Positions 7,401 through 16,588 of a DNA stretch of 64,000 nucleotides are shown piece after piece. Made by a program: the position numbers and the translations under genes. A model generated the notes under the pieces. The model made no database searches. It had not been told where the DNA came from and saw only the letters and a list, made by a program, of their open reading frames with translations. How positions within the stretch are numbered: the first letter of the stretch is position 1; each line of letters begins with the position of its first letter. Source of the stretch: Planotetraspora mira (GTDB taxonomy: Bacteria > Actinomycetota > Actinomycetes > Streptosporangiales > Streptosporangiaceae); assembly GCF_016863275.1 (NCBI RefSeq), contig NZ_BOOO01000004.1, positions 248,001 through 312,000 on the forward strand. The letters run 5' to 3'.

Positions 7401-8714
7401 CTAGACGTCGCCTCCGTCGGACGCGGTGGCCGCACCCGAGTCACGCACGGGCGCGGTGGTCGGCACCGGCTCGGCACCCGGCTCCCGCGCCGGTTCGTCC
7501 CCTGTCTCCGCCCTCGTCTCCGCGGCCCCGCCCAAGGCGGCCCCGCTCAAAGCCGACCCGCTCACTGACGACCCGCTCACGGACACGGCCGACGCCTGGC
7601 GCCTGCCGACGAGCCATTCGGCGAGCAGCCACGCCGCCGCCAGGGCGGCGGCGGTCACCGGCCACGACGCCGCCGCGTACGGCGGAGCGTCCAGGAGTCG
7701 GTCCTGAAGGGCGAGCCCGCCGTACACCCCGGCCGTCACGAGCGCCGCACCCAGGACCGGCCTGAAGTACGGAACCCGCACGAAGAAGGCAAGGTCGACG
7801 GCGAGTCCGGCGAGCAGGAAGAAGAACGGGATCGCCGACGGGGGGAAGGTCGTCCCGACGAGCAGCGGCCACACCAGGCAGCGATAGGCGACGTAGACCG
7901 CCGCGATCGACGTCGCCGTCCAGCGCTTGCCCACGATCATCCGGGCGACCACCAGGATGATCATGCCGGCCACGCCCGCGTAGACCGGGTAGACGTAGTC
8001 GGGCACCGGCAGCGAGAACTTGAGGATCATGGGCCGATCCACCGCCCGGCCCATCTGGTTGGCCGCGAACTGGAGCAGGCTCGGCTCGGCGTACGGCTGA
8101 CCCCGATCCCACGAGGCCAGTTCCAGCACGCCGTACTCCTGGTGCTGCTCGGGGAAGTGCACGTTCTCGAAGAAGAACGTGAACAACACCGCGAGCACGA
8201 TGGTCCGCCGCCGGTCGGAGATCACGCCGTAGGACGCGGCCCCCAGATACCAGCCCCGGATCACTCCGGCGATCATCAGGGCGGTCCCGATGAACAGCAG
8301 GGCGTGCGAGGGACTCCAGGCGGTGATGTCGAGGCCGTTGACCCGGTGGTTGATCAGGTCCAGCGGGATCGCGATGAGGAAGATCCCCGTCCCCCACTGG
8401 ATCAGCCGGGAGGCGAGGCGGTCGACGCCGTAACCCGTGTACCAGTGCACGATCGCCAGCCCGACGGCGATGACCGTGCCGACCGTGTTGAGCATGTGCG
8501 GCGGGGCGAGGTCGTCACGCAGCCACTTGAAGTGCCACGAGACGTCCCACGTCGACCCGAGCACCTTCAGGACGAACGCCGCGAGCCAGCCGAGATAGAG
8601 GACCCTGAACAGATCAGCCGGGGTCTGCCTCCCCGCCTCCCCGCGGGTCCAGTAGGGGAGGGCCCACTCGATGACGCGAGCGGGGACCTGCTTGAGCGTC
8701 GTTCCTGTCGTCAC
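7401..8714 (-). CDS. multi-pass membrane protein of unrecognised family
   Basis: A 437-aa protein from GTG 8714, chosen because coding character begins there. It has about ten hydrophobic segments. Conserved-looking polar residues lie in or next to the membrane: WHFKW, HWYTGY, SPSHALLF and ENVHFPEQHQEYG. The many His and Trp residues at helix edges recall haem- or metal-handling proteins, but I do not recognise the family. The last about 65 residues are a Ser/Gly/Ala- and Glu/Pro-rich tail. It converges on copCD, which hints at copper, but this is only position. Confidence 0.75.
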   Translation of the reverse strand: MTTGTTLKQVPARVIEWALPYWTRGEAGRQTPADLFRVLYLGWLAAFVLKVLGSTWDVSWHFKWLRDDLAPPHMLNTVGTVIAVGLAIVHWYTGYGVDRLASRLIQWGTGIFLIAIPLDLINHRVNGLDITAWSPSHALLFIGTALMIAGVIRGWYLGAASYGVISDRRRTIVLAVLFTFFFENVHFPEQHQEYGVLELASWDRGQPYAEPSLLQFAANQMGRAVDRPMILKFSLPVPDYVYPVYAGVAGMIILVVARMIVGKRWTATSIAAVYVAYRCLVWPLLVGTTFPPSAIPFFFLLAGLAVDLAFFVRVPYFRPVLGAALVTAGVYGGLALQDRLLDAPPYAAASWPVTAAALAAAWLLAEWLVGRRQASAVSVSGSSVSGSALSGAALGGAAETRAETGDEPAREPGAEPVPTTAPVRDSGAATASDGGDV

Positions 8715-9011
8715 GCGCGAAATGATGCCGCTCCGCCGGTTGTAGGCGCAATCGGGGATGTCCCGGAGAAGCGTCCGGCGTTCTTGTGCAAGACCCCTCA
8801 CCGACGATCCGACGGCTCGTGACGAAGGCCCTCTCCGAGATCCGCGCGCTCGCCCGGAAACGCTCGGCGAGGGTCCGCGGGATCCTACGGAGGCCCCACT
8901 CCAGTTATCCGCGGGTTCGGACGGACACCTGAGCTCAATCGAGACCCGGCCCGGCCCGAAAACCCGGCTCGTGTGGATCGATCTCCTCTGATCGCTCAGT
9001 AGCATCGCGAT

Positions 9012-11615
9012 ATGACGTTTCCGGGCGGGCGGCGGGCCCTGACTGCCGTGGTCGCACTGGTCCTCGTGGTCGTGGGCGGCCTGGCATGGGCGTTGTGGCC
9101 GTCCGGGCACCCGGTCCGGGGCCAGGACACGGCCATCACCGTGGTGGACGGCCCCGCGGACGACCAGCACGTGACCCTCGACGCCACCTTCTTCCCGCCC
9201 GCCTCCGGCGGGAAGGCTCCCGCGGTGCTGCTGGCACACGGCTTCGGCGGGAGCAAGCAGAGCGTGCGCGACCTCGCCGTACGACTGTCCCAGCGGGGCT
9301 ATGCCGTGCTCACCTGGTCGGCGCGCGGATTCGGCCGCTCCACCGGCGAGATCGCGCTGAACTCCCCCGACTACGAGGTCAAGGACGTCCGCCAGCTCGT
9401 CGACTGGCTGGCGAAGCGCCCCGAGGTCCGCCTCGACCGGGCGGGCGACCCGCGCGTCGGCATCGCGGGCGGCTCGTACGGCGGGGCCATCGCCCTCATG
9501 ACCGCGGCCTACGACAGCCGGATCGACGCGATCGCCCCCGAGATCACCTGGAACGACCTCGCGGACGCGCTCTTCCCCGACGCCGGGGGCAACGGCCCCA
9601 TGAACGGCGTCTTCAAGAAGATGTGGGCGGGGATCTTCTTCAGCTCCGGCGGCAGCGACCTCGCCCCCGACGGCGGCCTCGACGCGGCGAGCCTGGCCGG
9701 ACTGTCCGGACCCTCCGGCGCCGCCAAGGCTCTGACTCCCCAGCAGGTGCAGTGCGGGCGGTTCCTCCCGGCGATCTGTGAGATGTACCAGACCGTCGCC
9801 TCGACCGGACGGGCGACACCGGAGGCCATCAGCCTGCTGCGCCGGTCGAGCCCCTCCTCGGTGCCGGACGGGATCCGCATTCCCACGCTCCTGATCCAGG
9901 GCCAGCGCGACTCGCTGTTCCCCCTCGGGCAGGCCGACGCCAACGCACGGCAGATCGCCGCGACCGGCGCGCCCGTCGAGATTGCCTGGATCAACGGCGG
10001 GCACGACGGCGGCGACAGCGAGCCCGACTGGGTCTTCGACCGTACGGCCGGCTGGTTCGACCGCTGGCTCAAGAACAGCCCCGGCACGACGGCGGACGCG
10101 AACGGCGCGGGAACGGGCACGGGAACGGGCTCTGACGCCTTCACCGTGAGCCGCGACGGCGGACGCGACCCCGGCACACGGCAGACCGTGCTCGTGCACG
10201 CCGCCGCGGGCGGCTATCCGGGCCTGTCCGGCACCGACAAGACGACGGTGACGCTCTCCGGGCCCGAACAGCAGGTCGCGAACCCTCCGGGCGGCTCGCC
10301 CGCGTCCATCTCCTCGGTCCCGGGATTCGGCGGCCTTCTGCGCAGCAGCGGCGGCCTCGGCGTCTCCATCGACGTCCCCGGACAGGCGGCCGCGTTCGAG
10401 TCCGCTCCCCTGGCCGCTCCCGCGCACGTCACCGGCAGCCCCACCGTCCAGGTCAAGGTGTACGGCACGGGCGAGGCGACGTTGTTCGCCAAGCTCTACG
10501 ACTCCTCCGGCGGACCGGTGGCCGTGCTGCCGTCGAGCCTGGTCGCGCCGTTCCGGGTCACCGCGACGGAGGCGGGGACGCCGGTCACCGTGACGCTTCC
10601 GGCGATCGACAGGACGTTCGACGCCGGCCATCGGATGCGGGTGGTCATCTCGACCACCGACCTCGGGTTCAGCACGCCGGCCGCGCCCGCGGTCTACCGG
10701 ATCGGGCTGGCCTCACCCGAGCTGACGGTGCCCGCCGACCCGGCGCTGATCACCCCGTCGACCGGCCCCGCGTGGTGGACCTGGGCCCTGCCGCTCGCCG
10801 CGATCGTGGCCGCAGCGGCCATCGTCCTGACCCGGCGCGCCCGCCCCGCCAGATCGGCCGGAGACCGCCCCGACCTGGCCGACGTGCCGCTGGTGATCAC
10901 CGGCCTGGGCAAGCGCTACAGCAACGGCGAGAAGGCGGTCGACGACCTGTCCTTCCGGGTGGACAAGGGCCAGGTGCTGGGCCTGCTCGGCCCGAACGGC
11001 GCCGGCAAGACCACGACGATGCGCATGCTGATGGGGCTCATCCTCCCCGACGAGGGTGAGATCCGGATCTTCGGCCATCCGGTGGTGCCCGGCGCCCCCG
11101 TGTTGTCCCGGCTCGGGTCGTTCGTGGAGGGGCCCGGCTTCCTCCCGCACCTGTCGGGCCGGGCCAACCTCGAGCTCTACTGGCAGGCCACGGGCCGGCC
11201 GGCCGAGGACTCGCACCTGGAGGAGGCGCTGGAGATCGCCGGGCTGGGCGCCGCTCTGGAGCGCGCGGTGCGCACCTACTCCCAGGGGATGCGGCAGCGG
11301 CTGGCCATCGCCCAGGCCATGCTCGGCCTGCCCGACCTGCTCGTGCTCGACGAACCCACCAACGGGCTCGACCCGCCCCAGATCGCGGAGATGCGCAAGG
11401 TGCTCAAGGCCTACGCGCAGCGCGGCCGCACGGTGATCGTCTCCAGTCACCTGCTCGGCGAGGTCGAGCAGACCTGCAGCCACGTGGTCGTGATGCACCG
11501 CGGGCGGCTGGTCTCCGAGGGACCGGTCGACGGCCTGCTCGGCTCCTCCACGCCGAACGGCTCCGGCCACCGCCTGGAGGACGTCTTCCTTGACCTGATC
11601 GGAGAGAGCAGATGA
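9012..11615 (+). CDS. fusion: extracellular alpha/beta hydrolase + ABC transporter ATPase
   Basis: An 867-aa protein. A signal-anchor helix (residues 8-30) leads into an X-Pro-dipeptidyl-peptidase-like hydrolase with nucleophile Ser155 (GGSYGG), Asp300 (GQRDSLF) and His331 (NGGHDGG), then a beta-sandwich C-terminal domain. A second transmembrane helix at about 592-614 is followed by a full ABC ATPase: Walker A GPNGAGKTT (Lys666), signature YSQGMRQR and Walker B LLVLDEPTNGLDP. Topology would put the hydrolase outside and the ATPase inside. The next gene is the permease, overlapping by 4 bp. Export linked to peptide or ester processing is an inference. Confidence 0.9.
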   Translation: MTFPGGRRALTAVVALVLVVVGGLAWALWPSGHPVRGQDTAITVVDGPADDQHVTLDATFFPPASGGKAPAVLLAHGFGGSKQSVRDLAVRLSQRGYAVLTWSARGFGRSTGEIALNSPDYEVKDVRQLVDWLAKRPEVRLDRAGDPRVGIAGGSYGGAIALMTAAYDSRIDAIAPEITWNDLADALFPDAGGNGPMNGVFKKMWAGIFFSSGGSDLAPDGGLDAASLAGLSGPSGAAKALTPQQVQCGRFLPAICEMYQTVASTGRATPEAISLLRRSSPSSVPDGIRIPTLLIQGQRDSLFPLGQADANARQIAATGAPVEIAWINGGHDGGDSEPDWVFDRTAGWFDRWLKNSPGTTADANGAGTGTGTGSDAFTVSRDGGRDPGTRQTVLVHAAAGGYPGLSGTDKTTVTLSGPEQQVANPPGGSPASISSVPGFGGLLRSSGGLGVSIDVPGQAAAFESAPLAAPAHVTGSPTVQVKVYGTGEATLFAKLYDSSGGPVAVLPSSLVAPFRVTATEAGTPVTVTLPAIDRTFDAGHRMRVVISTTDLGFSTPAAPAVYRIGLASPELTVPADPALITPSTGPAWWTWALPLAAIVAAAAIVLTRRARPARSAGDRPDLADVPLVITGLGKRYSNGEKAVDDLSFRVDKGQVLGLLGPNGAGKTTTMRMLMGLILPDEGEIRIFGHPVVPGAPVLSRLGSFVEGPGFLPHLSGRANLELYWQATGRPAEDSHLEEALEIAGLGAALERAVRTYSQGMRQRLAIAQAMLGLPDLLVLDEPTNGLDPPQIAEMRKVLKAYAQRGRTVIVSSHLLGEVEQTCSHVVVMHRGRLVSEGPVDGLLGSSTPNGSGHRLEDVFLDLIGESR

Positions 11616-12493
11616 GCGCGCCCGCGAGCCCCGCCGCCGGCGAGAACACCCTGGGGTACGCCCCCGGGTACACCCCCGGGCGGACCCTGCCGCTGCGCGT
11701 GGAGATCGTGCGCCAGTTCAGGCGGCGTCGCACGATGGCGATGTTCGCCCTGCTGCTGGCCCTGCCCTGGGTGCTCGTGGTGGCCTTCCAGTTCGGGCCG
11801 GGATCGAACGGCGGCAACTCGCTCAGGTTGTCCGACCTGGCCACCGCGGGCGGGCTCAACTTCGCCGCGTTCGCCCTGTCGGTGTCGGCCAGCTTCCTGC
11901 TCGTCGTCGCCGTCGCCCTGTTCTGCGGCGACACGGTGGCGAGCGAGGCGAACTGGTCGTCGCTGCGCTACCTGCTGGCCGCGCCGATCCCCCGCGACCG
12001 GCTGCTGCGCCAGAAGCTGATCGTCGCGCTCGGGTACTCGGCGGCCGCGGTGACCGTGCTGCCGCTTATGGCGCTGCTGGCCGGCACCCTGGCGTTCGGC
12101 TGGAACGACATCCGGGTGCCGGGCACCGGAGAGATCATCGCGGCGTCGGACGTGCTGCCCAAGTTCGCCCTCGTCATCGGGTACGCGCTGGTCAGCCAGC
12201 TCGTCGTCGCGGCGATGGCCTTCCTGCTCTCGGTCAGCACCGACTCCCCCCTGGGCGCGGTCGGGGGCGCCGTTGGGCTGGTGATCGTGAGCAGCATCCT
12301 CCAGGCCGTCGAGGCCCTCGGCTCGTTCCGCGAGTTCCTGCCCACCTTCTGGAACACCGCATGGCTGGACGCGCTGTCGCCCCAGCCCGACTACAGCGGG
12401 ATGATCAAGGGCGTGTCGGTCTCGGTGACCTACTCGGTGATCCTGATCGCGTTCGCCTTCCGGCGCTTCCGCCGCAAGGACGTGGTGTCCTAG
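11612..12493 (+). CDS. ABC transporter permease
   Basis: A 293-aa membrane protein that starts at an ATG overlapping the stop of the hydrolase-ATPase fusion (ATGA), so the two are coupled. After a basic N-terminal stretch (EIVRQFRRRR) there are about six helices, the ABC-2 type arrangement. It should form the membrane channel for the ATPase domain of the preceding protein. The cargo is unknown. Confidence 0.85.
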   Translation: MSAPASPAAGENTLGYAPGYTPGRTLPLRVEIVRQFRRRRTMAMFALLLALPWVLVVAFQFGPGSNGGNSLRLSDLATAGGLNFAAFALSVSASFLLVVAVALFCGDTVASEANWSSLRYLLAAPIPRDRLLRQKLIVALGYSAAAVTVLPLMALLAGTLAFGWNDIRVPGTGEIIAASDVLPKFALVIGYALVSQLVVAAMAFLLSVSTDSPLGAVGGAVGLVIVSSILQAVEALGSFREFLPTFWNTAWLDALSPQPDYSGMIKGVSVSVTYSVILIAFAFRRFRRKDVVS

Positions 12494-12514
12494 ACGCGAT
12501 GCCGGAAGGACGCG

Positions 12515-12682
12515 CTAGTCCCAATGAGGCGGGCGCTCCTCCAGGAAACGGGAGTCGTCGGAGCCGGAGCTCCACTCGCCCCACCCCAGGTCGGTGTCGT
12601 CACTGGTCTGGTCGGGAAGCACCGGCAATCCCTCGTCGAAGAGGTCCACCGGACGCATGTCATCCGGATGCTGCGCAGTCAC
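12515..12682 (-). CDS. small conserved acidic protein (55 aa)
   Basis: GTG at 12682, with an in-frame TAG four codons upstream that fixes the start. The protein is acidic. It has an LGWGEW segment in the middle and ends in RFLEERPPHWD, a pattern I associate with short actinobacterial hypothetical proteins ending in an ERPPH-type tail. The function is unknown. It converges on the ABC permease with a 21-bp gap and lacks signal or membrane segments. Confidence 0.65.
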   Translation of the reverse strand: MTAQHPDDMRPVDLFDEGLPVLPDQTSDDTDLGWGEWSSGSDDSRFLEERPPHWD

Positions 12683-12916
12683 GGTCCAATGCTATCCGGC
12701 CGTGTCGGGGGGGCGCGGCCAGACCGGGTGCCTGCTCCGGGGCGAGGACGCCGGCCGGATGTTTCTCCCGTGCGGGGGCGGGGATCCGGGCCGCAGGGGT
12801 GCGGAGTTTTCCCCCGGAGCGGAAACGTCGCGACCGCACATCCGGACATCTATCGGTCGCCGAAGGTACGATGCGGGAACAGACAGCACGCCGGACGATC
12901 CCCCCCGTGAGGCGGC

Positions 12917-15031
12917 ATGGCAACGCCATCAGGATGGCGACGAGAGGGCAACCTGCCCACTGAGCTGACCAGCTTCGTAGGCCGCACGCGCCTGCTGGCC
13001 TCGTTCAGGCAGCGACTTCAGGATTCCCGGCTGGTCACCGTGACCGGGATCGGCGGAGTCGGGAAGTCGCGGACGGCCCTCCGCATCGCCCACCAGGTTC
13101 GCGGCAAGTACAAGGACGGCGTCTGGTACGCCGACCTCGCCCGGCTGCAGGACCCGGGAATGGTGCACCACGCGATCACCTCGGCTCTCGGCATCGCCGA
13201 CCAGTCGTCCCGGGACGAGGCCGACACCCTGGCCGAGTGGCTGGGCGATCGCGAGCTCCTGCTGATCCTGGACACGTGCGAGCACCTCGTCGAGGCCTGC
13301 GCCCGCCTGGCCGACCAGTTGCTCGACCGCGCGCCCAACCTGCGCATCATCGCGACCAGCCGCCGATCGCTCAACGCGCGCCATGAGTACACCCTGGCGG
13401 TCCCGCCGCTGACCGTCCCCAGTGAGGACCCGGCGGACAACCCGTACAACAACGAAGCGGTCGAGCTGTTCAGCGAGCGCGCCTCCGTCGTCGTGCCCGA
13501 CTTCGTGCTCGACGAGGACAACGTCGTCGCCGTGGCCGAGTTGTGCCGCCGCCTCGACGGCATCCCCCTGGCCATCGAGCTCGCCGCGGTCCGCCTTCGG
13601 ACGCTGTCGGTCGAGCAGATCCTCGCGCTGCTGGCCGACCGGTTCAGCCTGCTCGCCGGTGCCAGCCGTACGGCGTTGCCGAGGCACCAGACGCTCCGCG
13701 CGGCCATCGGCTGGAGCCACGAGCTGTGTGAGCCCGCCGAGCGCCTGCTGTGGGCGCGGCTGTCGGTCTTCTCCGGAGACTTCGAGCTGGAGGCCGCCCG
13801 ATCGGTGTGCGCGGGCGACAACCTCGCGCCGGCCACCATCGCGGACGTGCTGTCCGGCCTGGTCGACAAGTCGGTGCTGCTCAGCTTCGCGACGGCGGCG
13901 GGCCAGCGGTACCGGCTGATCGACACGCTCCGGCAGTACGGCGGGGAGTGGCTCGACAAGCTCGGCGAGACCGCGGCCCTGCGCCGCCGCCATCGCGACT
14001 ACTACCTCCAGCTCGCCGAGCGCAGCGAGAAGTCGTGGTCGGGCCCGCGGCAGGTGCACTGGTACACCCGCATGCGCCAGGAGCACGACAACATCCGCAT
14101 CGCCGTCGACTACTGCCTGACCACCCCGGGCGAGGCCCGGATCGGGCTGGAGCTGCTGTCGTCGCTGTGGTTCCTCTGGGTCGCCTGCGGGTTCGCCAGG
14201 GAGGGCGCTCTCTATCTGGAGCGGGCGCTGAAGGGCTGCCCCACCCCGAGCAAGGAGCGCTGCAAGGCGTTGTGGGTGCTCGCCTACCTGCGCAGCGCCC
14301 AGGGCGACTTGCCGGGGTCGCTCGCCGCGGCCGAGGAGTGCAGCACCGACGCCGTCCAGGTGGGTGACTCCGTCGCCGTCCTGCTGGCCACCCAGATGCA
14401 GGGCACCGCCGCCATGCTGCAGGGGGACGCCAAGAAGGCGACCGCTCTGCTCGGCGTCGCCATCGAGTTCCACCGCGGCGGACGTGAGCTCAACCCCGGC
14501 CTGCTCCCGGCGATCGTGGAGCTGTCGATGGTCCTGCTCGCCCAGGGCGACTACATGGAGGCCGAGACGCTGCTGGCCGACTGTCTCAAGGTCTGCCAGG
14601 AGCGCGGTGAGCTGTGGTTGCGGTCGTACGCCTGGTACGTCACCTCGCTCGTCCGGCGCGGGACCGACCGCCGTGACGAGGCCCTGGCGGCGTGCAAGGA
14701 GGCATTGCGCATCAAGCGCCACTTCCACGACGTGCTGGGCGTGGTGTTGTGCGTGGACCAGTTGGCGGGGCTGAGCCTCGACCTCGGCTGGCCCGAGCGC
14801 ACGGCGTTCCTGCTGGGCGCGGCCCAGGCCAACTGGAAGACCTTCGGGTTGCCCCAGTTCGGCTCGCCGTTCTTCACCACGGAGCACGAGCAGTGCGTGA
14901 AGGAGTGCAAGAAGGCGATCGGCGACGCCGCCTATGACGACGCCTACGCCGAGGGAGCGCGGCTGAGCCTGAGCGACCTCATCGAGTACGCGCTGGACGA
15001 CTTCGACGATTTCCGCGCTCCCGTCGACTGA
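12917..15031 (+). CDS. STAND (NB-ARC-like) ATPase with TPR-like repeats, no DNA-binding domain
   Basis: A 704-aa protein. The N-terminus NLPTELTSFVGR, Walker A GIGGVGKS (Lys50), Walker B LLLILD and the sensor ATSRRSL are those of ATPases normally fused to LuxR or SARP DNA-binding domains. After the ATPase and winged-helix regions come helical repeats to the end. No LuxR helix-turn-helix is present: the C-terminus ends in an acidic EYALDDFDDF. It may act as a signalling switch rather than a direct transcription factor. No partner lies next to it. Confidence 0.85.
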   Translation: MATPSGWRREGNLPTELTSFVGRTRLLASFRQRLQDSRLVTVTGIGGVGKSRTALRIAHQVRGKYKDGVWYADLARLQDPGMVHHAITSALGIADQSSRDEADTLAEWLGDRELLLILDTCEHLVEACARLADQLLDRAPNLRIIATSRRSLNARHEYTLAVPPLTVPSEDPADNPYNNEAVELFSERASVVVPDFVLDEDNVVAVAELCRRLDGIPLAIELAAVRLRTLSVEQILALLADRFSLLAGASRTALPRHQTLRAAIGWSHELCEPAERLLWARLSVFSGDFELEAARSVCAGDNLAPATIADVLSGLVDKSVLLSFATAAGQRYRLIDTLRQYGGEWLDKLGETAALRRRHRDYYLQLAERSEKSWSGPRQVHWYTRMRQEHDNIRIAVDYCLTTPGEARIGLELLSSLWFLWVACGFAREGALYLERALKGCPTPSKERCKALWVLAYLRSAQGDLPGSLAAAEECSTDAVQVGDSVAVLLATQMQGTAAMLQGDAKKATALLGVAIEFHRGGRELNPGLLPAIVELSMVLLAQGDYMEAETLLADCLKVCQERGELWLRSYAWYVTSLVRRGTDRRDEALAACKEALRIKRHFHDVLGVVLCVDQLAGLSLDLGWPERTAFLLGAAQANWKTFGLPQFGSPFFTTEHEQCVKECKKAIGDAAYDDAYAEGARLSLSDLIEYALDDFDDFRAPVD

Positions 15032-15037
15032 CGGCGG

Positions 15038-16018
15038 TCAGACGTCGAAGTACCTCGAGCTGGTCAGCGAGTAGTCGACGCTGCCGCTGATCCAGTACTC
15101 CAGGCCGCGGGCGTAGGCCGTGACGGCGGGCGAGCCGAGTGACTCCAGGACCGGCCCGAGCGTCACCATGTCGGCGACGGCCTGGTCGCGCATCTGGCCG
15201 ATCCGGTCCATCGCCTCCTGGATGGAGCGGCCGGTGTGGCCGGACAGGACGCTGACCAGGTTGTTGCGGACGTTGGCCCCGCTCTGCTCCTTGGCGTAGG
15301 AGATGAGGTCGTTGTCCCACACGACGACGTCGTTGGCGTGCTCGGTCATCGCGTGGACCGCGGGGTGGCGCCACTCTTCGGGAGTGAGCCGCTCCCCGGC
15401 CGCCACGTCGATCAGCGCGAAGACGGTGAGCATCGCACCGGTCCTGCGCCGCATGAAGAGGTAGTCGTCCACCGTCGGGACGACATCGTCCTCCCGGTTG
15501 GCCGCCTCCCACACCTGGGCGAACAGGTAGTCCTTGGTGACGGTGCGCCACCGGTCGAGTTGGTCGGGACCGCCGTGGACGGTGATGCGCGCCTTGATGT
15601 CCAGCAGGGCGCGGGCGAAGGGGTCGTCGACCTGTTTCGAGCCGTGGGGATCGTCTCCGGCGAGATCGTCCACCACGACGTAGAGCTGGGGCAGCGCCCG
15701 GGCGATCTCGGCCGCGCGCCTGTCGGACTCGCAGAACGCGTCGTCGAACGCGAACAGCCAGACGCACCAGTCGGTGACGAGCTGACACAGTTCCCGGGAC
15801 GCGTACGGATAGGTCCGGGCGCCCAGCCATCCGTACGCGGCTCGCTGGAACCGCTCCAGTTGCTCCGGATCGTCGACCATTCCTGAGGTCGCAAGCCACG
15901 CCAGCGTGTCTCTGTCGACCTCGTCCACATGCGGATTCACGGCGCTGGGGAAGGGGCAGGTGAGAGAGGGGATGCGGATCGGGTCCCTACCGATCTGTAC
16001 CACAGAGGGAGTCGCCAT
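15038..16018 (-). CDS. class I terpene synthase (terpene cyclase)
   Basis: A 326-aa all-helical cyclase. It has the aspartate-rich metal motif DDAFCE (Asp92-Asp93, Glu97) and the NSE triad NDLISYAKE (Asn236, Ser240, Glu244), plus the C-terminal RY pair (Arg322-Tyr323). These bind three Mg ions and the diphosphate of a prenyl substrate, which the enzyme ionises and cyclises. The size and motifs fit bacterial sesquiterpene synthases using farnesyl diphosphate, but the product cannot be predicted. No prenyl transferase or P450 is adjacent, so it stands alone. It converges with the STAND ATPase with a 6-bp gap. Confidence 0.93.
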   Translation of the reverse strand: MATPSVVQIGRDPIRIPSLTCPFPSAVNPHVDEVDRDTLAWLATSGMVDDPEQLERFQRAAYGWLGARTYPYASRELCQLVTDWCVWLFAFDDAFCESDRRAAEIARALPQLYVVVDDLAGDDPHGSKQVDDPFARALLDIKARITVHGGPDQLDRWRTVTKDYLFAQVWEAANREDDVVPTVDDYLFMRRRTGAMLTVFALIDVAAGERLTPEEWRHPAVHAMTEHANDVVVWDNDLISYAKEQSGANVRNNLVSVLSGHTGRSIQEAMDRIGQMRDQAVADMVTLGPVLESLGSPAVTAYARGLEYWISGSVDYSLTSSRYFDV

Positions 16019-16028
16019 CCGCCAAGCA

Positions 16029-16042
16029 TGACCATTAGGTCA
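16029..16042. promoter_or_regulatory. dyad upstream of terpene synthase
   Basis: TGACCATTAGGTCA is a 5-bp inverted repeat with a 4-bp spacer, 11 bp before the terpene synthase start codon, in an AT-rich stretch. ATTAG is also directly repeated there. It could be a repressor site over the promoter; no regulator is assigned. Confidence 0.4.
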
Positions 16043-16089
16043 TTAGAGCGCTAGACCGACAGCATTTACGGAAATTTCGGCCCTCAACC

Positions 16090-16485
16090 TCAACCTGGCC
16101 CTAACAAGCCCACAATGTCCGAACTGCCGAATAACCGGGCAGTGTCGAGCGCGGACGGCGTGCCCGCGGTGGGATCGGCACCCGCGTCCATCAGCGCCCG
16201 GATCACCTCAGGCTCCTTCTTGAACACGGCTCCGGCGAGTGGCGTCTGCCCGCGGTCGTTCGCGAGATCCGGGTCCGCGCCGCGTTCGGTGAGAGCGCGG
16301 ACGGTCGCCGCGTGCCCGTGGTAGGCCGCCAGCATCAGCAGCGTGTCGCCCCTGTCATTCCTCAGATTGACGGGCACTCCCGCGTCCACGTAGGCGCACA
16401 GCACCTCGGTCTCCCCCGCCCGTGCGAGGCCGAAGACCTTGGTGGCGAACTCTTCGAGCTCCGGATCCGGCTCCATACCGACCAT
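16090..16485 (-). CDS. ankyrin repeat protein
   Basis: A 131-aa protein with about three ankyrin repeats. The pattern D-x-G-x-T-x-L-x-x-A-A-x-x-G-H appears at GDTLLMLAAYHGH, with later copies at GQTPLAGAVF and in the last repeat (ADPTAGTPSALDTARLFG). The N-terminus is acidic. Such proteins bind partners. No signal peptide is present. Terpene synthase lies downstream on the same strand, 71 bp away. Confidence 0.85.
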   Translation of the reverse strand: MVGMEPDPELEEFATKVFGLARAGETEVLCAYVDAGVPVNLRNDRGDTLLMLAAYHGHAATVRALTERGADPDLANDRGQTPLAGAVFKKEPEVIRALMDAGADPTAGTPSALDTARLFGSSDIVGLLGPG

Positions 16486-16588
16486 TGTCCACCGGTAAGG
16501 TCACCTCCATCACACGGAATCCAGGCGGCTCCCCAGCGGTTCAGTAGGTAACAGTTGGCAAAGCCCCCTTGAGAAAGGCTGGAACACG

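Noticed and set aside
8715-10631. Minus-strand frame open far upstream of the 7401-8714 gene (over 600 codons)
   Set aside because: It runs antisense through the hydrolase-ABC fusion, whose motifs and codon bias are on the plus strand. Coding character on the minus strand begins only at GTG 8714.
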